The notes under the pieces are model-generated. The model was not told the DNA's origin, searched no databases, and saw nothing but the letters and a program-made list of their open reading frames with translations. Shown one piece after another: positions 7,984 to 18,057 of a stretch of DNA of 41,849 nucleotides. The stretch is from an uncultured Lachnospiraceae bacterium (GTDB lineage Bacteria > Bacillota > Clostridia > Lachnospirales > Lachnospiraceae): contig CALWLN010000197.1 in assembly GCA_944381535.1 (NCBI GenBank), forward strand, positions 1 through 41,849. Reading direction: 5' to 3'. Numbering within the stretch: position 1 is the first letter of the stretch; every line of letters starts with the position of its first letter. Made by a program: the position numbers and the translations under genes.

Positions 7984-9249
7984 ATGAACCAGGCTTATGA
8001 TGTCGTCGTTGTGGGTGGCGGCGCCGCCGGAATGACCGCAGCCATCAGCGCGGCCAGAACCGGCGCGAAGACCGCCATCCTGGAACATATGGAGTGTGCG
8101 GGAAAGAAGATCCTGTCCACCGGAAACGGAAAATGCAATTTTACCAATCAAGCGCAGGGTGTGGAGTATTACAGAGGCCAGGACCCTGCCTTTGTATTGC
8201 CCGCATTGCGGCAGTTCGGTCTGAGGGAGACGCTGAACTTCTTCCGGGAAATCGGCGTCTGGCCCAGAGAAAAACGGGGCGGATATTATTATCCCGCCAG
8301 CGAACAGGCCTCTTCCGTGCGGGAGGCGCTTTTGCTGGAACTAAAGCGCCTCGGAGTGAAGCTTCACTGTGAGGTTGGAATTCGCAAAATCCGAAAGTTA
8401 GAGGACGGATTCCTCTTTGAGACCAAGCAGGGCATGTTTCAAAGCCGTGTCTGCGTGATCGCTACCGGCGGGAAAGCCGCGAAAAAGACGGGAAGCGACG
8501 GCAGCGGAATTCCATATATTGTGGGATTCGGACATAAGGTAGCGGATTTTGTGCCTGCCCTTGTCCAAATGCAGGGAAAACAGTCATTTTTTAAAGAGCT
8601 TGCAGGAATTCGCTCAGATGCTGCAGTGCGCCTTCTGATAGATGGCACGCCTGTCTGCCAGGACCGGGGAGAGGTTCAACTGACGGAATTCGGCGTCTCC
8701 GGGATTCCGGCTTTTCAGGTAAGCCGCTATGGCGTGCTGGCCTTAAGGGAACAGAGAAGGGTACAGGCAAGCCTGGATTTTGCGCCGGATGTGACGGAGG
8801 AGGAGCTGACTGCCTACTGCTTAAGGCAGAAGAGGCGAAACCCCTCCGAGGCGGTAAAAAATATATTCCCGGGCCTGTGGAATCAGAAGCTGGTTCCGGT
8901 GCTCCTTCGGGAAGCGGGGGTTGCGGGGGAAACTCCCCTGGCCCGGTGCAAAGAGGAGGATTTTGCGCGGATAAGCGCCGCAGGAAAAGGCCTGGTCATT
9001 GATATCATCGGCAGTAAATCCTTCGATTCCGCCCAGGTCTGTGCCGGCGGCGTACTCACTACGGAAATCCACCCCGAAACCATGGAATCCAGGCTGGTGT
9101 CGGGGCTATACTTTGCTGGAGAAGTGGTGGATATCGACGGCATGTGCGGCGGCTACAACCTGCAATGGGCCTGGTCCAGCGGGTGGGTGGCCGGAAAGCA
9201 TGGCGGAGAAAAGGCGCAATCGGCAAATAATCGGAAGGAAGTTTCATGA
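7984..9249 (+). CDS. NAD(P)/FAD-dependent oxidoreductase, HI0933/BaiN-like family
   Basis: This 421-residue flavoprotein starts with a dinucleotide-binding fold (YDVVVVGGGAAGMTAAISAA). It then has the family motif CAGKKILSTGNGKCNFTN at about residues 38-55. Near the C-terminus GLYFAGEVVDIDGMCGGYNLQWAWSSG completes the FAD site. The family includes HI0933 and the enzyme annotated as BaiN in bile-acid-converting clostridia. Family membership alone does not show bile-acid activity, and no other bai genes are present here. The ATG at 7984 follows GAGGAAAGAGAG and lies about 55 nt after the predicted start of transcription. Confidence 0.9.
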   Translation: MNQAYDVVVVGGGAAGMTAAISAARTGAKTAILEHMECAGKKILSTGNGKCNFTNQAQGVEYYRGQDPAFVLPALRQFGLRETLNFFREIGVWPREKRGGYYYPASEQASSVREALLLELKRLGVKLHCEVGIRKIRKLEDGFLFETKQGMFQSRVCVIATGGKAAKKTGSDGSGIPYIVGFGHKVADFVPALVQMQGKQSFFKELAGIRSDAAVRLLIDGTPVCQDRGEVQLTEFGVSGIPAFQVSRYGVLALREQRRVQASLDFAPDVTEEELTAYCLRQKRRNPSEAVKNIFPGLWNQKLVPVLLREAGVAGETPLARCKEEDFARISAAGKGLVIDIIGSKSFDSAQVCAGGVLTTEIHPETMESRLVSGLYFAGEVVDIDGMCGGYNLQWAWSSGWVAGKHGGEKAQSANNRKEVS

Positions 9250-9274
9250 TTCATAAACAAAATGGAGGAAACTC

Positions 9275-10870
9275 ATGATTCGTATCAAGCAGCTTAAAGT
9301 TCCCGTAAAGCATACGGCGGAGGATATTTTGCGAAAAGCTGCCAAAATGTTGAAGGTATCGGTGGACAGGATTTCTGACTACCGAATTGTCAGACGTTCC
9401 ATCGATGCCAGAAAGAAGTCGGAGGTGTGCTACGTCTATACCTTGGACGTCTGTGTGGCACAGGAACGGAGCGTTCTGAAAAAAGTTTACAGTAACAATA
9501 TTATGTTAACCAATGAACCGGAATACCAATATCCGCAAAGGGGAACCATCCCCCTCAAACATTCTCCGGTGATCGTGGGGAGCGGACCGGCGGGCCTGTT
9601 TTGCGCTTATGCCCTAGCACAAATGGGCTATGGTCCCATTGTCATTGAGCGGGGAAAGGACATGGAGGCCCGAAAGCGGGATGTAGAACTGTTTTGGAGA
9701 GAAAATCGTCTGGATCCCGAGTCCAACGTACAGTTTGGGGCGGGAGGAGCGGGAACCTTCTCCGACGGGAAGCTGAATACGCTGGTAAAGGATGAGCATG
9801 GCAGGAGCCGGAAGGTTCTTGATACCTTTATCAGATGCGGCGCTCCCGAAGCCATCGCTTATGACAGTAAGCCCCACATCGGTACGGACATTCTCGCTGA
9901 TGTGATTCAAAGGATGCAAAAAGAGATCATCGCCATGGGCGGAACCTTCCTCTTTGAAACCCACCTGGAGGGATTTGTGTGGGAAAATGGAAAAGTCGCC
10001 GGGGTGCGGTGCTGCCGAAATCAACTCCTGGAGACGGAAGCGGTGGTCCTGGCCATCGGACACAGCGCCAGAGACACCTTTCAGATGTTGCTTGAGGAAG
10101 GTTTTTCCATGGAAGCCAAGGCTTTCGCCGTGGGGCTTCGGGTGGAACATCCCCAGGCCTTTATCGATGAGCATCAGTACGGACGGGAGGCCATGAAGTT
10201 CCTGGGGGCGGCTCCCTACAAGTTGGCGACCAAGCTTCCCAACGGACGGGGCGTGTACTCCTTTTGCATGTGCCCCGGCGGCTATGTGGTCAACGCCTCC
10301 TCGGAGCCGGGACGACTTGCCGTCAACGGCATGAGCTACAGCGGGCGCAAGGGGCCAAACGCCAACAGCGCCATTATCGTCACGGTGAACCCGGAGGATT
10401 TCAAGGGAACGGGTCCCTTATCTGGTGTGGAATTTCAACGGCGGCTGGAGGAAAAGACCTACGCCCTGGGAGGCGGACGGATTCCTCAGCAGTTATTCGG
10501 CGATTTTGAACAGGGAAAAGAGAGCGACGGCTACGGCAGCTTTGAGAGCTGTACCAAAGGGCAGGCATCCTTCGGACCCATTCACGAGCTCTTTGAACCG
10601 GCCCTTCGGGAATCCTTTGTGGAGGGAATGCATCGGTTCGGGGGAGTGATACGGGGATTTGACCGTCCCGACTGTATTCTTTCCGGCGTGGAGAGCCGGA
10701 CCTCATCCCCGGTGCGGATTCTTCGGAATGAGGAATTCGTAAGCAGCAAAAGCGGTGTGTATCCCTGCGGGGAGGGCGCCGGATACGCCGGAGGGATCAT
10801 GTCCGCGGCCATGGACGGTTTGAAGGCTGCGGAGGCGATCATTCGCAAATTTGTCAGAAAAGGAGAGTAA
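9275..10870 (+). CDS. Uncharacterised FAD-dependent dehydrogenase (COG2509 type)
   Basis: The 531-residue protein has an N-terminal domain of about 90 residues (MIRIKQLKVPVKHTAEDIL, then a strand-rich YVYTLDVCV region). A FAD-binding fold follows at about residue 98 (PVIVGSGPAGLFCAYALAQMG). The segment ESNVQFGAGGAGTFSDGKLN and the C-terminal GEGAGYAGGIMSAAMDGLKAA are typical of this uncharacterised dehydrogenase family. The substrate is unknown. It lies 25 bp after the BaiN-like gene with AATGGAGG before its ATG and is probably co-transcribed with it. It is followed after 2 bp by mutS. Confidence 0.88.
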   Translation: MIRIKQLKVPVKHTAEDILRKAAKMLKVSVDRISDYRIVRRSIDARKKSEVCYVYTLDVCVAQERSVLKKVYSNNIMLTNEPEYQYPQRGTIPLKHSPVIVGSGPAGLFCAYALAQMGYGPIVIERGKDMEARKRDVELFWRENRLDPESNVQFGAGGAGTFSDGKLNTLVKDEHGRSRKVLDTFIRCGAPEAIAYDSKPHIGTDILADVIQRMQKEIIAMGGTFLFETHLEGFVWENGKVAGVRCCRNQLLETEAVVLAIGHSARDTFQMLLEEGFSMEAKAFAVGLRVEHPQAFIDEHQYGREAMKFLGAAPYKLATKLPNGRGVYSFCMCPGGYVVNASSEPGRLAVNGMSYSGRKGPNANSAIIVTVNPEDFKGTGPLSGVEFQRRLEEKTYALGGGRIPQQLFGDFEQGKESDGYGSFESCTKGQASFGPIHELFEPALRESFVEGMHRFGGVIRGFDRPDCILSGVESRTSSPVRILRNEEFVSSKSGVYPCGEGAGYAGGIMSAAMDGLKAAEAIIRKFVRKGE

Positions 10871-10872
10871 TT

Positions 10873-13521
10873 GTGGCAGAATTTACACCCATGATGAGAC
10901 AATATCTGGAGACGAAAAAAGAATACCCGGACTGTATTCTTTTTTACCGGTTGGGGGATTTCTATGAGATGTTCTTCGAGGACGCGCTGACGGCCTCCAG
11001 GGAACTGGAGATCACGCTGACCGGAAAGGACTGCGGACAGGAGGAGCGCGCGCCCATGTGCGGCATTCCCTATCATGCCGTGGAAGGCTATTTAAACAAA
11101 CTGGTATCCAAAGGCTACAAGGTAGCTATCTGTGAGCAGATGGAGGACCCGAAACAGGCCAAGGGACTGGTGAAGCGGGAGGTGGTGCGGATCGTAACGC
11201 CGGGAACCAACCTCAATACACAGGCGTTGGATGAGAGCCGGAATAATTATATCATGTGTATCGTCTACCTGGAGGACCGCTATGGTGTCGCCACCTCGGA
11301 CGTCACCACAGGGGATTATTACGCCACGGAACTGGATTCGGAGCGGAAGCTTTTGGACGAACTGGCCCGGTTTGCTCCCTCGGAAATTATCTGCAACGAA
11401 TCCTTCTATATGAGCGGTCTTGATCTGGATGATCTGAAAAACCGGCTGGGAATCGTCGTGTATGCTTTGGAACCCTGGTATTTCAGTGACGAGACGGCCC
11501 AGGGCGTGCTGCTTCGTCATTTTAAAGTAAACAACCTTGCCGGACTGGGCCTTACGGATTACAGCTGCGGTACCATTGCCGCCGGAGCCCTTTTGCAGTA
11601 TCTCTATGAGACTCAGAAAAACTCCTTGAGCCACCTTACACACCTCAGTCTGTACAGCACCGGAAAATATATGATCATTGACAGCTCCACCCGCCGGAAT
11701 CTGGAACTGGTGGAAACCCTGCGGGAGAAGCAGAAGCGAGGTTCTCTATTGTGGGTGCTGGATAAAACGAGAACCGCCATGGGCGCCAGAATGCTTCGAA
11801 GCTTCGTGGAACAGCCCTTGATCAATAAGAAGGAAATTGAGGAGCGCCTGAATGCCATTGAGGAATTAAACCGGCAGGCCTTAAACCGGGAGGAACTTCG
11901 GGAATACTTAACTCCCATCTACGATATGGAACGGCTGGTGAGCCGCGCTACATACCAGACTGCAAATCCTCGGGATCTGATTGCCTTTAAAAGCTCCCTT
12001 TCCATGCTTCCCCATATTAAAACCCTGCTGGGGGAATTTCAGTGCGGGGAATTAAAAGCGTTGCAGGAGGAATTGGACCCCCTTGATGATTTATATCAGC
12101 TGTTGGAAGCTTCTATCCTGGACGATCCTCCTATTTCTATTCGGGACGGAAACATTTTAAAGGAGGGCTACAATGAGGATGTGGACAAACTCCGCCATGC
12201 GAAAACCGAGGGAAAAACCTGGCTCATGGAACTGGAAGCCAAGGAACGGGAGAAGACCGGGATCAAGAATCTTCGTATCAAATACAATAAGGTGTTCGGC
12301 TACTATCTGGAGGTGACCAACTCTTACAAAAATATGGTGCCGGATTACTATACCCGGAAGCAGACGCTGGCCAACGCCGAGCGCTATATCACCCCGGAAT
12401 TAAAGGAACTGGAGGACATGATTCTGGGAGCCGAAGACAGGCTGGTGTCTCTGGAATATGAACTTTTCCGGGAAGTGCGTGAAAAAGTGGCAGGTGAGGT
12501 GCTTCGGATTCAAAAGACCGCCAAGGCGGTGGCCCGCGTTGACGTTTTTGCCTCTCTGGCCCTGGTAGCGGAGCGGAACAATTACTGCCGGCCCAAGATC
12601 AACGAGCGCGGCGTCATCGACATCAAAAACGGCCGTCATCCGGTGGTGGAAAAGATGATTCCCAACGATATGTTCATCGCCAACGACACCTACCTTGACA
12701 ACGACAAGAAACGGATTTCCATTATCACCGGCCCCAACATGGCCGGAAAATCCACCTATATGCGCCAGACCGCATTGATCGTGCTGCTGGCACAGATTGG
12801 CAGCTTTGTTCCGGCGTCGGAGGCCAATATCGGTATCGTGGATCGGATCTTTACCCGGGTGGGAGCTTCCGACGATCTGGCTTCAGGGCAGAGTACCTTC
12901 ATGGTGGAGATGACGGAGGTGGCCAATATCTTGCGGAACGCCACCCCAAACAGTCTTCTGGTCCTGGACGAAATCGGCCGGGGAACCAGCACTTTCGACG
13001 GCCTTGCCATTGCCTGGGCCGTGGTGGAGCATATCAGCAATCCCAGGCTTCTGGGGGCGAAAACCCTCTTTGCCACCCACTATCACGAGCTGACGGAGCT
13101 GGAGGGCAAGCTTCACAACGTGAACAATTACTGCATTGCCGTCAAGGAAAAGGGCGACGACATTGTATTCCTGCGGAAGATCGTGCCCGGCGGGGCGGAC
13201 AGAAGCTACGGAATTCAGGTGGCCAAGCTGGCCGGCGTACCGGAATCGGTCATTGAACGGGCCAAGGTTATCGCCAGCGAGCTTTCCGCCAACGATATCT
13301 CAGAGACCGTCAGCAGCCTTGCCGCAGCACAGGCTTCCCCGGCAAAGAGCTCCAAAAAGAAGCCGGATGAGGTGGACTTAAGCCAGATTTCCCTGTTTGA
13401 TACGGTAAAGGACGACGATATCATTCGGGAAATAAGGGACATGGATTTGAGCAACATAACGCCCATAGAGGCCATGAACAAATTATTCCAGATTCAGAGC
13501 AAGATCGAGAACCGCTGGTAA
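10873..13521 (+). CDS. mutS: DNA mismatch repair protein MutS
   Basis: MutS recognises mismatches and small loops and recruits MutL. This 882-residue protein has the usual length. The mismatch-binding Phe30-Tyr31-Glu32 lies in GDFYEMF. The ATPase Walker A GPNMAGKST is at residues 620-628, followed by LVLDEIGRGTSTFDG and the ATHYHEL motif. The C-terminal tail (SNITPIEAMNKLFQIQ) resembles the dimer/beta-clamp region of the family. The start is GTG, with AAAGGAGAG in the tail of the previous gene as ribosome site. mutL follows after 17 bp. Confidence 0.98.
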   Translation: MAEFTPMMRQYLETKKEYPDCILFYRLGDFYEMFFEDALTASRELEITLTGKDCGQEERAPMCGIPYHAVEGYLNKLVSKGYKVAICEQMEDPKQAKGLVKREVVRIVTPGTNLNTQALDESRNNYIMCIVYLEDRYGVATSDVTTGDYYATELDSERKLLDELARFAPSEIICNESFYMSGLDLDDLKNRLGIVVYALEPWYFSDETAQGVLLRHFKVNNLAGLGLTDYSCGTIAAGALLQYLYETQKNSLSHLTHLSLYSTGKYMIIDSSTRRNLELVETLREKQKRGSLLWVLDKTRTAMGARMLRSFVEQPLINKKEIEERLNAIEELNRQALNREELREYLTPIYDMERLVSRATYQTANPRDLIAFKSSLSMLPHIKTLLGEFQCGELKALQEELDPLDDLYQLLEASILDDPPISIRDGNILKEGYNEDVDKLRHAKTEGKTWLMELEAKEREKTGIKNLRIKYNKVFGYYLEVTNSYKNMVPDYYTRKQTLANAERYITPELKELEDMILGAEDRLVSLEYELFREVREKVAGEVLRIQKTAKAVARVDVFASLALVAERNNYCRPKINERGVIDIKNGRHPVVEKMIPNDMFIANDTYLDNDKKRISIITGPNMAGKSTYMRQTALIVLLAQIGSFVPASEANIGIVDRIFTRVGASDDLASGQSTFMVEMTEVANILRNATPNSLLVLDEIGRGTSTFDGLAIAWAVVEHISNPRLLGAKTLFATHYHELTELEGKLHNVNNYCIAVKEKGDDIVFLRKIVPGGADRSYGIQVAKLAGVPESVIERAKVIASELSANDISETVSSLAAAQASPAKSSKKKPDEVDLSQISLFDTVKDDDIIREIRDMDLSNITPIEAMNKLFQIQSKIENRW

Positions 13522-13538
13522 AGAAGGAAGGTGGCAGT

Positions 13539-15641
13539 ATGCCTCAGATAGAAGTGTTGGACCAACAGACCATTGATAAAATTGCTGCCGGCGAGGTCAT
13601 TGAGCGGCCGGCCTCCGTGGTAAAGGAGCTGGTGGAAAACGCCATAGACGCCATGGCCTCCGCGGTCACCGTGGAGATCAAGGAGGGCGGCATTTCCTTT
13701 ATCCGCATTACGGACAACGGCTGCGGTATTGAAAAGGAACAGGTACCCCTGGCCTTTCTGCGTCATTCCACCAGCAAGATCCGCAGCGTGGAGGATCTGA
13801 TGACCGTATCCTCCCTGGGGTTTCGCGGGGAAGCTCTTTCCAGTATCGCGGCGGTCTCCCAGGTGGAGCTGATCACCAAAACCACTTCCACCGTCAGCGG
13901 CGTCCGCTACGTGATCGAGGGCGGGAAGGAAAAACTGTCGGAGGAGATCGGGGCCCCGGAGGGAACCACCTTTCTGGTGCGGAATCTTTTCTACAACACT
14001 CCGGCCCGGCGGAAATTTTTAAAAACTCCCCAGACAGAGGCCGGATATATCAGCGATCTGATAGAGCGCATGGCCCTGTCCCACCCGGAGGTCTCCTTTA
14101 AATTCATTGTCAACAACCAGGTGAAGCTTCACACCTCCGGCAACTCCAATTTAAAGGAAATCATCTACCATATTTACGGCCGGGACATTGCCGCAAATCT
14201 CATTGAGATTAAAACAGAGAACGACTTTCTCTCCATGGAGGGCTTTATCGGAAAGCCTCTGATTTCCAGGGGAAACCGGAACTTCGAGAGCTACTTTGTC
14301 AATGGCCGGTATGTAAAGAGCAGTCTGATCGCAAAGAGCATTGAGGAAGGCTACAAAACCTTCGTCATGCAGCACAAATATCCCTTTACGGTGCTGCACC
14401 TGTCCATCCGGGGAGAACTCCTGGATGTGAATGTCCATCCCACAAAAATGGAGCTGCGCTTCGGCAATCAGGAGCAGATTTATGATACCATCGTAAACAC
14501 CATCCGGGAGGCCATCAACCAGAGTGAACTGGTCTATCAGGTGGAACTCTCCCGGAAAAACAAGCAGCAGGAAGAAAAGAAAGGGGCGGGCCAGGTGCTG
14601 AAAAGCATCCCGGAGCCCTTCGAGAAGAAGCGGCTGACCTCTATCCAGGAGGCGGTGCGAAAGGACAGTCCCTATGAGAGAAAATATGCGGAGCGGCCGG
14701 CCGCAGAAACCGGTGGGATACAAGGACAGACGCAGGAAAACAGAACCGCACAGCCTCAAAAGCGGGAATCGGCGGGCGGTCCCAAGGGGACGTATCAGCA
14801 GTCTACCATCGCCGATTTGCTGGTGCGGGAGGAAGCCGCTCCTTATGGGCAGGGAAAGTTGCAGGGAAGTCCGTCCCGTGACATGGCTTCCACAGGCGTT
14901 TCGGCTCAGGATACGGCGGCCCTTTCCGGCAATTCGGCCGATGCGGCTCCGGAGCGTTCCCCGGCCGGAGATACGGCTTCGGAGAACGCTCCGGTTCGGG
15001 ATACCGCTTCCGTTGCGTCTTCTTCTGCCAGCCCGCATCGGAAGCTACTGTCCCCGGAATCGTTGAAATACCACACCATTATCGGCCAGGTCTTTGATAC
15101 CTACTGGCTGGTACAGATGGAGGACAGTCTCTACATCATCGACCAGCACGCCGCCCATGAGAAGGTCCTCTACGAGCGCGCCATGGCCTCCCTGCGGGAG
15201 AGGGAATACACCTCCCAGGCCATTTTCCCGCCTATCCTTCTGTCCTTGTCCATGCAGGAGGAGGCGCTTTTGAAAAAATATATGGAATATTTTATCCGCA
15301 TCGGCTTCGTTATTGAGCCCTTTGGCGGGAAGGAATACGCCGTCACCTCCGTGCCGGGAAACCTCTTTGGTCTGAACGAAAAAGACTTAATGCTGGAAAT
15401 GCTGGACGGGCTGGCTGCCCTTAAGGGCAATGAGACGCCGGAAATCATTCTGGAAAAAATCGCTTCCATGTCCTGTAAGGCGGCGGTGAAGGGGAATCAG
15501 CGGTTGTCCAGGGAGGAGATTACACATCTGATCGAGGAACTCTTAACGCTGGAGAATCCTTATCACTGCCCCCACGGACGGCCAACCATCATCTCCATTT
15601 CAAAATATGAACTGGAAAAGAAATTTAAGCGGGTGTTGTAG
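13539..15641 (+). CDS. mutL: DNA mismatch repair protein MutL, endonuclease type
   Basis: This 700-residue MutL has the GHKL ATPase N-terminus (IAAGEVIERPASVVKELVENAIDA; DNGCGI; STSKI; GFRGEALSSIA). The C-terminal domain carries DQHAAHE at residues 535-541 and a CPHGRP motif near 677. Those two motifs mark MutL proteins with metal-dependent nicking activity, expected in a bacterium without MutH. The linker (about residues 380-510) is low in hydrophobics and contains degenerate repeats of a D-T/M-A-S type. The stop shares one base with the GTG start proposed for miaA. Confidence 0.98.
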   Translation: MPQIEVLDQQTIDKIAAGEVIERPASVVKELVENAIDAMASAVTVEIKEGGISFIRITDNGCGIEKEQVPLAFLRHSTSKIRSVEDLMTVSSLGFRGEALSSIAAVSQVELITKTTSTVSGVRYVIEGGKEKLSEEIGAPEGTTFLVRNLFYNTPARRKFLKTPQTEAGYISDLIERMALSHPEVSFKFIVNNQVKLHTSGNSNLKEIIYHIYGRDIAANLIEIKTENDFLSMEGFIGKPLISRGNRNFESYFVNGRYVKSSLIAKSIEEGYKTFVMQHKYPFTVLHLSIRGELLDVNVHPTKMELRFGNQEQIYDTIVNTIREAINQSELVYQVELSRKNKQQEEKKGAGQVLKSIPEPFEKKRLTSIQEAVRKDSPYERKYAERPAAETGGIQGQTQENRTAQPQKRESAGGPKGTYQQSTIADLLVREEAAPYGQGKLQGSPSRDMASTGVSAQDTAALSGNSADAAPERSPAGDTASENAPVRDTASVASSSASPHRKLLSPESLKYHTIIGQVFDTYWLVQMEDSLYIIDQHAAHEKVLYERAMASLREREYTSQAIFPPILLSLSMQEEALLKKYMEYFIRIGFVIEPFGGKEYAVTSVPGNLFGLNEKDLMLEMLDGLAALKGNETPEIILEKIASMSCKAAVKGNQRLSREEITHLIEELLTLENPYHCPHGRPTIISISKYELEKKFKRVL

Positions 15642-16621
15642 TGAAAAAACTTGAGGATATGAAACAGGTGTTGCAGATGAAAAAGCCTTTGATTATATTA
15701 ACTGGCCCCACGGCGGTGGGAAAAACCGAACTTTCCATCGAGCTGGCAAAGGCCGCGGGCGGCTCCGTCATTTCCGCGGACTCCATGCAGGTCTACCGCC
15801 ACATGGACGTCGGTTCCGCCAAAATAAAGCCGGAAGAAATGCAGGGAATTCCCCATTACCTCATAGACGCCCTGGAGCCATGGGAAGAGTTTCACGTGGC
15901 GCGGTTTCAGGAGATGGCGAAAGGAGCTCTTGGGGAAATCTATGACCGGGGCAGGATTCCCATTGTGGCCGGAGGCACCGGCTTTTACATTCAGGCCCTT
16001 CTGTACGACATTGATTTTACAGAGGAGGCACAGGATACGGCATATCGGAAGGAACTGGAAGATGTGGCCCGGGAAAATGGCGCGGAATATCTCCATGAAA
16101 AGCTTCGTCAGGTGGACGAGGCCTCCGCCCGGGAAATCCATGCCAACAATGTCAAGCGTGTGATTCGCGCCCTGGAATTTTATCATCTCACAGGACGAAG
16201 GATATCGGAGCACAACGAGGCCCAGCGGCAGAAGGAATCTCCCTACCGGTTTTGCTATTTTGTGCTGAGTGACGACAGGGAGCGCCTGTATGAGCGGATC
16301 AACCGCCGGGTGGATGTCATGATAGCGTCGGGCCTGGTGGAAGAGGTGCAAAGCTTAAAGCGCATGGGCTGCACCCGGGATATGGTCTCCATGCAGGGGC
16401 TGGGCTACAAGGAGATTCTGGATTATCTGGAAGGACGACATTCTCTGGAGGAAGCCATCTATCTCATCAAACGGGATACCCGTCATTTTGCCAAGCGGCA
16501 GTTGACCTGGTTTCGCCGGGAGAGGGAAGTTCTATGGCTGAACAAGCCGGACTTTGACTACGACAACCGGAAAATTTTGGAATATATGGAACAGAAACTG
16601 ACAGAAAAGAAGCTTTTGTAA
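15641..16621 (+). CDS. miaA: tRNA dimethylallyltransferase MiaA
   Basis: MiaA adds a dimethylallyl group to A37 of tRNAs that read codons starting with U. The P-loop ILTGPTAVGKTELS, the motif SADSMQVYRHMDVGSAKI, GGTGFYIQAL, and the C-terminal RDTRHFAKRQLTWFRRE are diagnostic. The start is uncertain: GTG at 15641 overlaps the mutL stop, while ATGs at 15659 (after TTGAGG) and 15677 (MKKPLIILTG, the typical N-terminus) are also possible. The mutS-mutL-miaA order is common in bacteria. The length (314-326 residues) is normal with any of these starts. Confidence 0.96.
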   Translation: MKKLEDMKQVLQMKKPLIILTGPTAVGKTELSIELAKAAGGSVISADSMQVYRHMDVGSAKIKPEEMQGIPHYLIDALEPWEEFHVARFQEMAKGALGEIYDRGRIPIVAGGTGFYIQALLYDIDFTEEAQDTAYRKELEDVARENGAEYLHEKLRQVDEASAREIHANNVKRVIRALEFYHLTGRRISEHNEAQRQKESPYRFCYFVLSDDRERLYERINRRVDVMIASGLVEEVQSLKRMGCTRDMVSMQGLGYKEILDYLEGRHSLEEAIYLIKRDTRHFAKRQLTWFRREREVLWLNKPDFDYDNRKILEYMEQKLTEKKLL

Positions 16622-16645
16622 CAACTATAATAGGAACGGTGAAGT

Positions 16646-17920
16646 ATGAAAGAAAAATATTTAGAACTGGGGGTCAGCGAGAAGGTCTTTGACTTTGGCG
16701 CTCAGATTGAGCGGGAACTGAAGGAGCGGTTTGCGGCTATCGATGAAACTGCGGAATATAATCAGCTGAAGGTGATCGCGGCCATGCAGAAGCACCGGGT
16801 CAGCGCCGAGTGCTTTATGGCCACCAATGGCTACGGCTACAACGATCTGGGCCGGGATACTTTGGAGGAGGTTTACGCAAGCTGCTTTTTGGCGGAGGCC
16901 GCTTTGGTGCGTCCACAGATCACCTGCGGCACCCACGCCCTGGCCCTGGCGCTGTTGTCCAACCTGAGGCCGGGAGATGAACTCCTTTCCCCGGTGGGCA
17001 AGCCCTACGATACGCTGGAGGAGGTCATCGGAATCCGGCCCTCCAAAGGTTCTTTGGCGGAGTACGGCATCACCTACCGCCAGGTGGATCTGCTCCCCGA
17101 TGGAAGTTTTGACTATGAAAATATCAGAAAGGCTGTCAATGAGCGTACCCGGCTTGTGACCATCCAGCGCTCTAAGGGCTATCAGACCCGTCCCACCCTG
17201 TCCGTGGCCCGTATCAAGGAACTGATTTCCTTTTTGAAGGCGATAAAACCGGAGCTTCTGGTGATGGTGGACAACTGCTACGGGGAATTTGTGGAGCGCG
17301 CGGAGCCTGTGGAGGCCGGAGCGGACATGATGGTGGGCTCCCTTATCAAGAATCCCGGCGGGGGCTTAGCGCCTGTGGGCGGCTACATTGTGGGCAAAAA
17401 GGAGTGTGTGGAGAATGCGGCTTACCGTCTGACCTCCCCGGGACTGGGAAAAGAGGTGGGCGCTTCCCTGGGCGTCATCCAGTCTTTCTACCAGGGACTG
17501 TTTCTGGCTCCCACAGTGACCGCCGGGGCTCTGAAAGGCGCCATTTTTGCCGCAAATCTCTATGAACGGCTGGGCTTTCCCGTATTTCCGGGTGGTTCGG
17601 AGTCCCGCCACGACATCATCCAGGCGGTGACCTTGCAAACGCCGGAGCGTCTGATCGCCTTCTGCAAGGGAATCCAGGCAGCTGCCCCGGTGGACAGTCA
17701 TGTGACTCCGGAGCCATGGGATATGCCCGGCTATGACAGCCCGGTGATCATGGCAGCGGGGGCTTTTGTGCAGGGTTCCTCTATTGAGCTGAGCGCCGAC
17801 GGGCCTCTGCGCCCTCCCTACGCCGTGTATTTTCAGGGAGGTCTGACCTGGTATCACGCCAAGCTGGGAATTCTTATGTCCCTGCAGAAGCTGTACGAGG
17901 CCGGACTGGTGGAATTGTGA
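16646..17920 (+). CDS. PLP-dependent protein, methionine gamma-lyase/aluminium-resistance family
   Basis: This 424-residue protein belongs to the Cys/Met-metabolism PLP enzymes known as the aluminium-resistance or YnbB group (COG4100). Visible signatures are SAECFMATNGYGYNDLGRD near the N-terminus, RPQITCGTHALALAL, the MVDNCYGEF Asp that would hold the PLP nitrogen, and MMVGSLIKNPGGGLAPVGGY with the likely PLP-binding Lys. Annotated activities range from methionine gamma-lyase to none proven, so the substrate is left open. It lies 24 bp after miaA, probably in the same transcript. The product is cytoplasmic. Confidence 0.88.
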   Translation: MKEKYLELGVSEKVFDFGAQIERELKERFAAIDETAEYNQLKVIAAMQKHRVSAECFMATNGYGYNDLGRDTLEEVYASCFLAEAALVRPQITCGTHALALALLSNLRPGDELLSPVGKPYDTLEEVIGIRPSKGSLAEYGITYRQVDLLPDGSFDYENIRKAVNERTRLVTIQRSKGYQTRPTLSVARIKELISFLKAIKPELLVMVDNCYGEFVERAEPVEAGADMMVGSLIKNPGGGLAPVGGYIVGKKECVENAAYRLTSPGLGKEVGASLGVIQSFYQGLFLAPTVTAGALKGAIFAANLYERLGFPVFPGGSESRHDIIQAVTLQTPERLIAFCKGIQAAAPVDSHVTPEPWDMPGYDSPVIMAAGAFVQGSSIELSADGPLRPPYAVYFQGGLTWYHAKLGILMSLQKLYEAGLVEL

Positions 17921-17965
17921 AGACTGTTTCACAAAAAAATAACAAAACTTTAAGAAAGAAAAACG

Positions 17966-17994
17966 TGTACATCAAAGCGGACTTGTGATAAAAT
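17966..17994 (+). promoter_or_regulatory. Promoter upstream of radC
   Basis: TGTACA (17966-17971), a 17-bp spacer and TAAAAT (17989-17994) form a reasonable sigma-A-type promoter in an AT-rich spacer. Transcription would start near 18001, about 57 nt before the radC ATG. It could also supply the mreB operon downstream. Confidence 0.5.
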
Positions 17995-18057
17995 AAAATG
18001 TAAAACTTTTTCTTTGTGGATAAGAACCGCCTCTGGCGGGGAGTGGAAAGGAAAAGT

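Noticed and set aside
7984-9249. Bile-acid 7-dehydroxylation gene
   Set aside because: The protein is in the same family as BaiN, but no other bai gene is present and the family is broad.
9614-10174. 186-codon minus-strand frame inside the COG2509-type flavoprotein gene
   Set aside because: It is antisense to a gene with clear FAD motifs and has no recognisable domain.
14151-15038. 295-codon open frame on the minus strand inside mutL
   Set aside because: It is antisense to a fully motif-supported MutL. Its Arg/Leu-rich composition is typical of a shadow frame, and it has no ribosome site.
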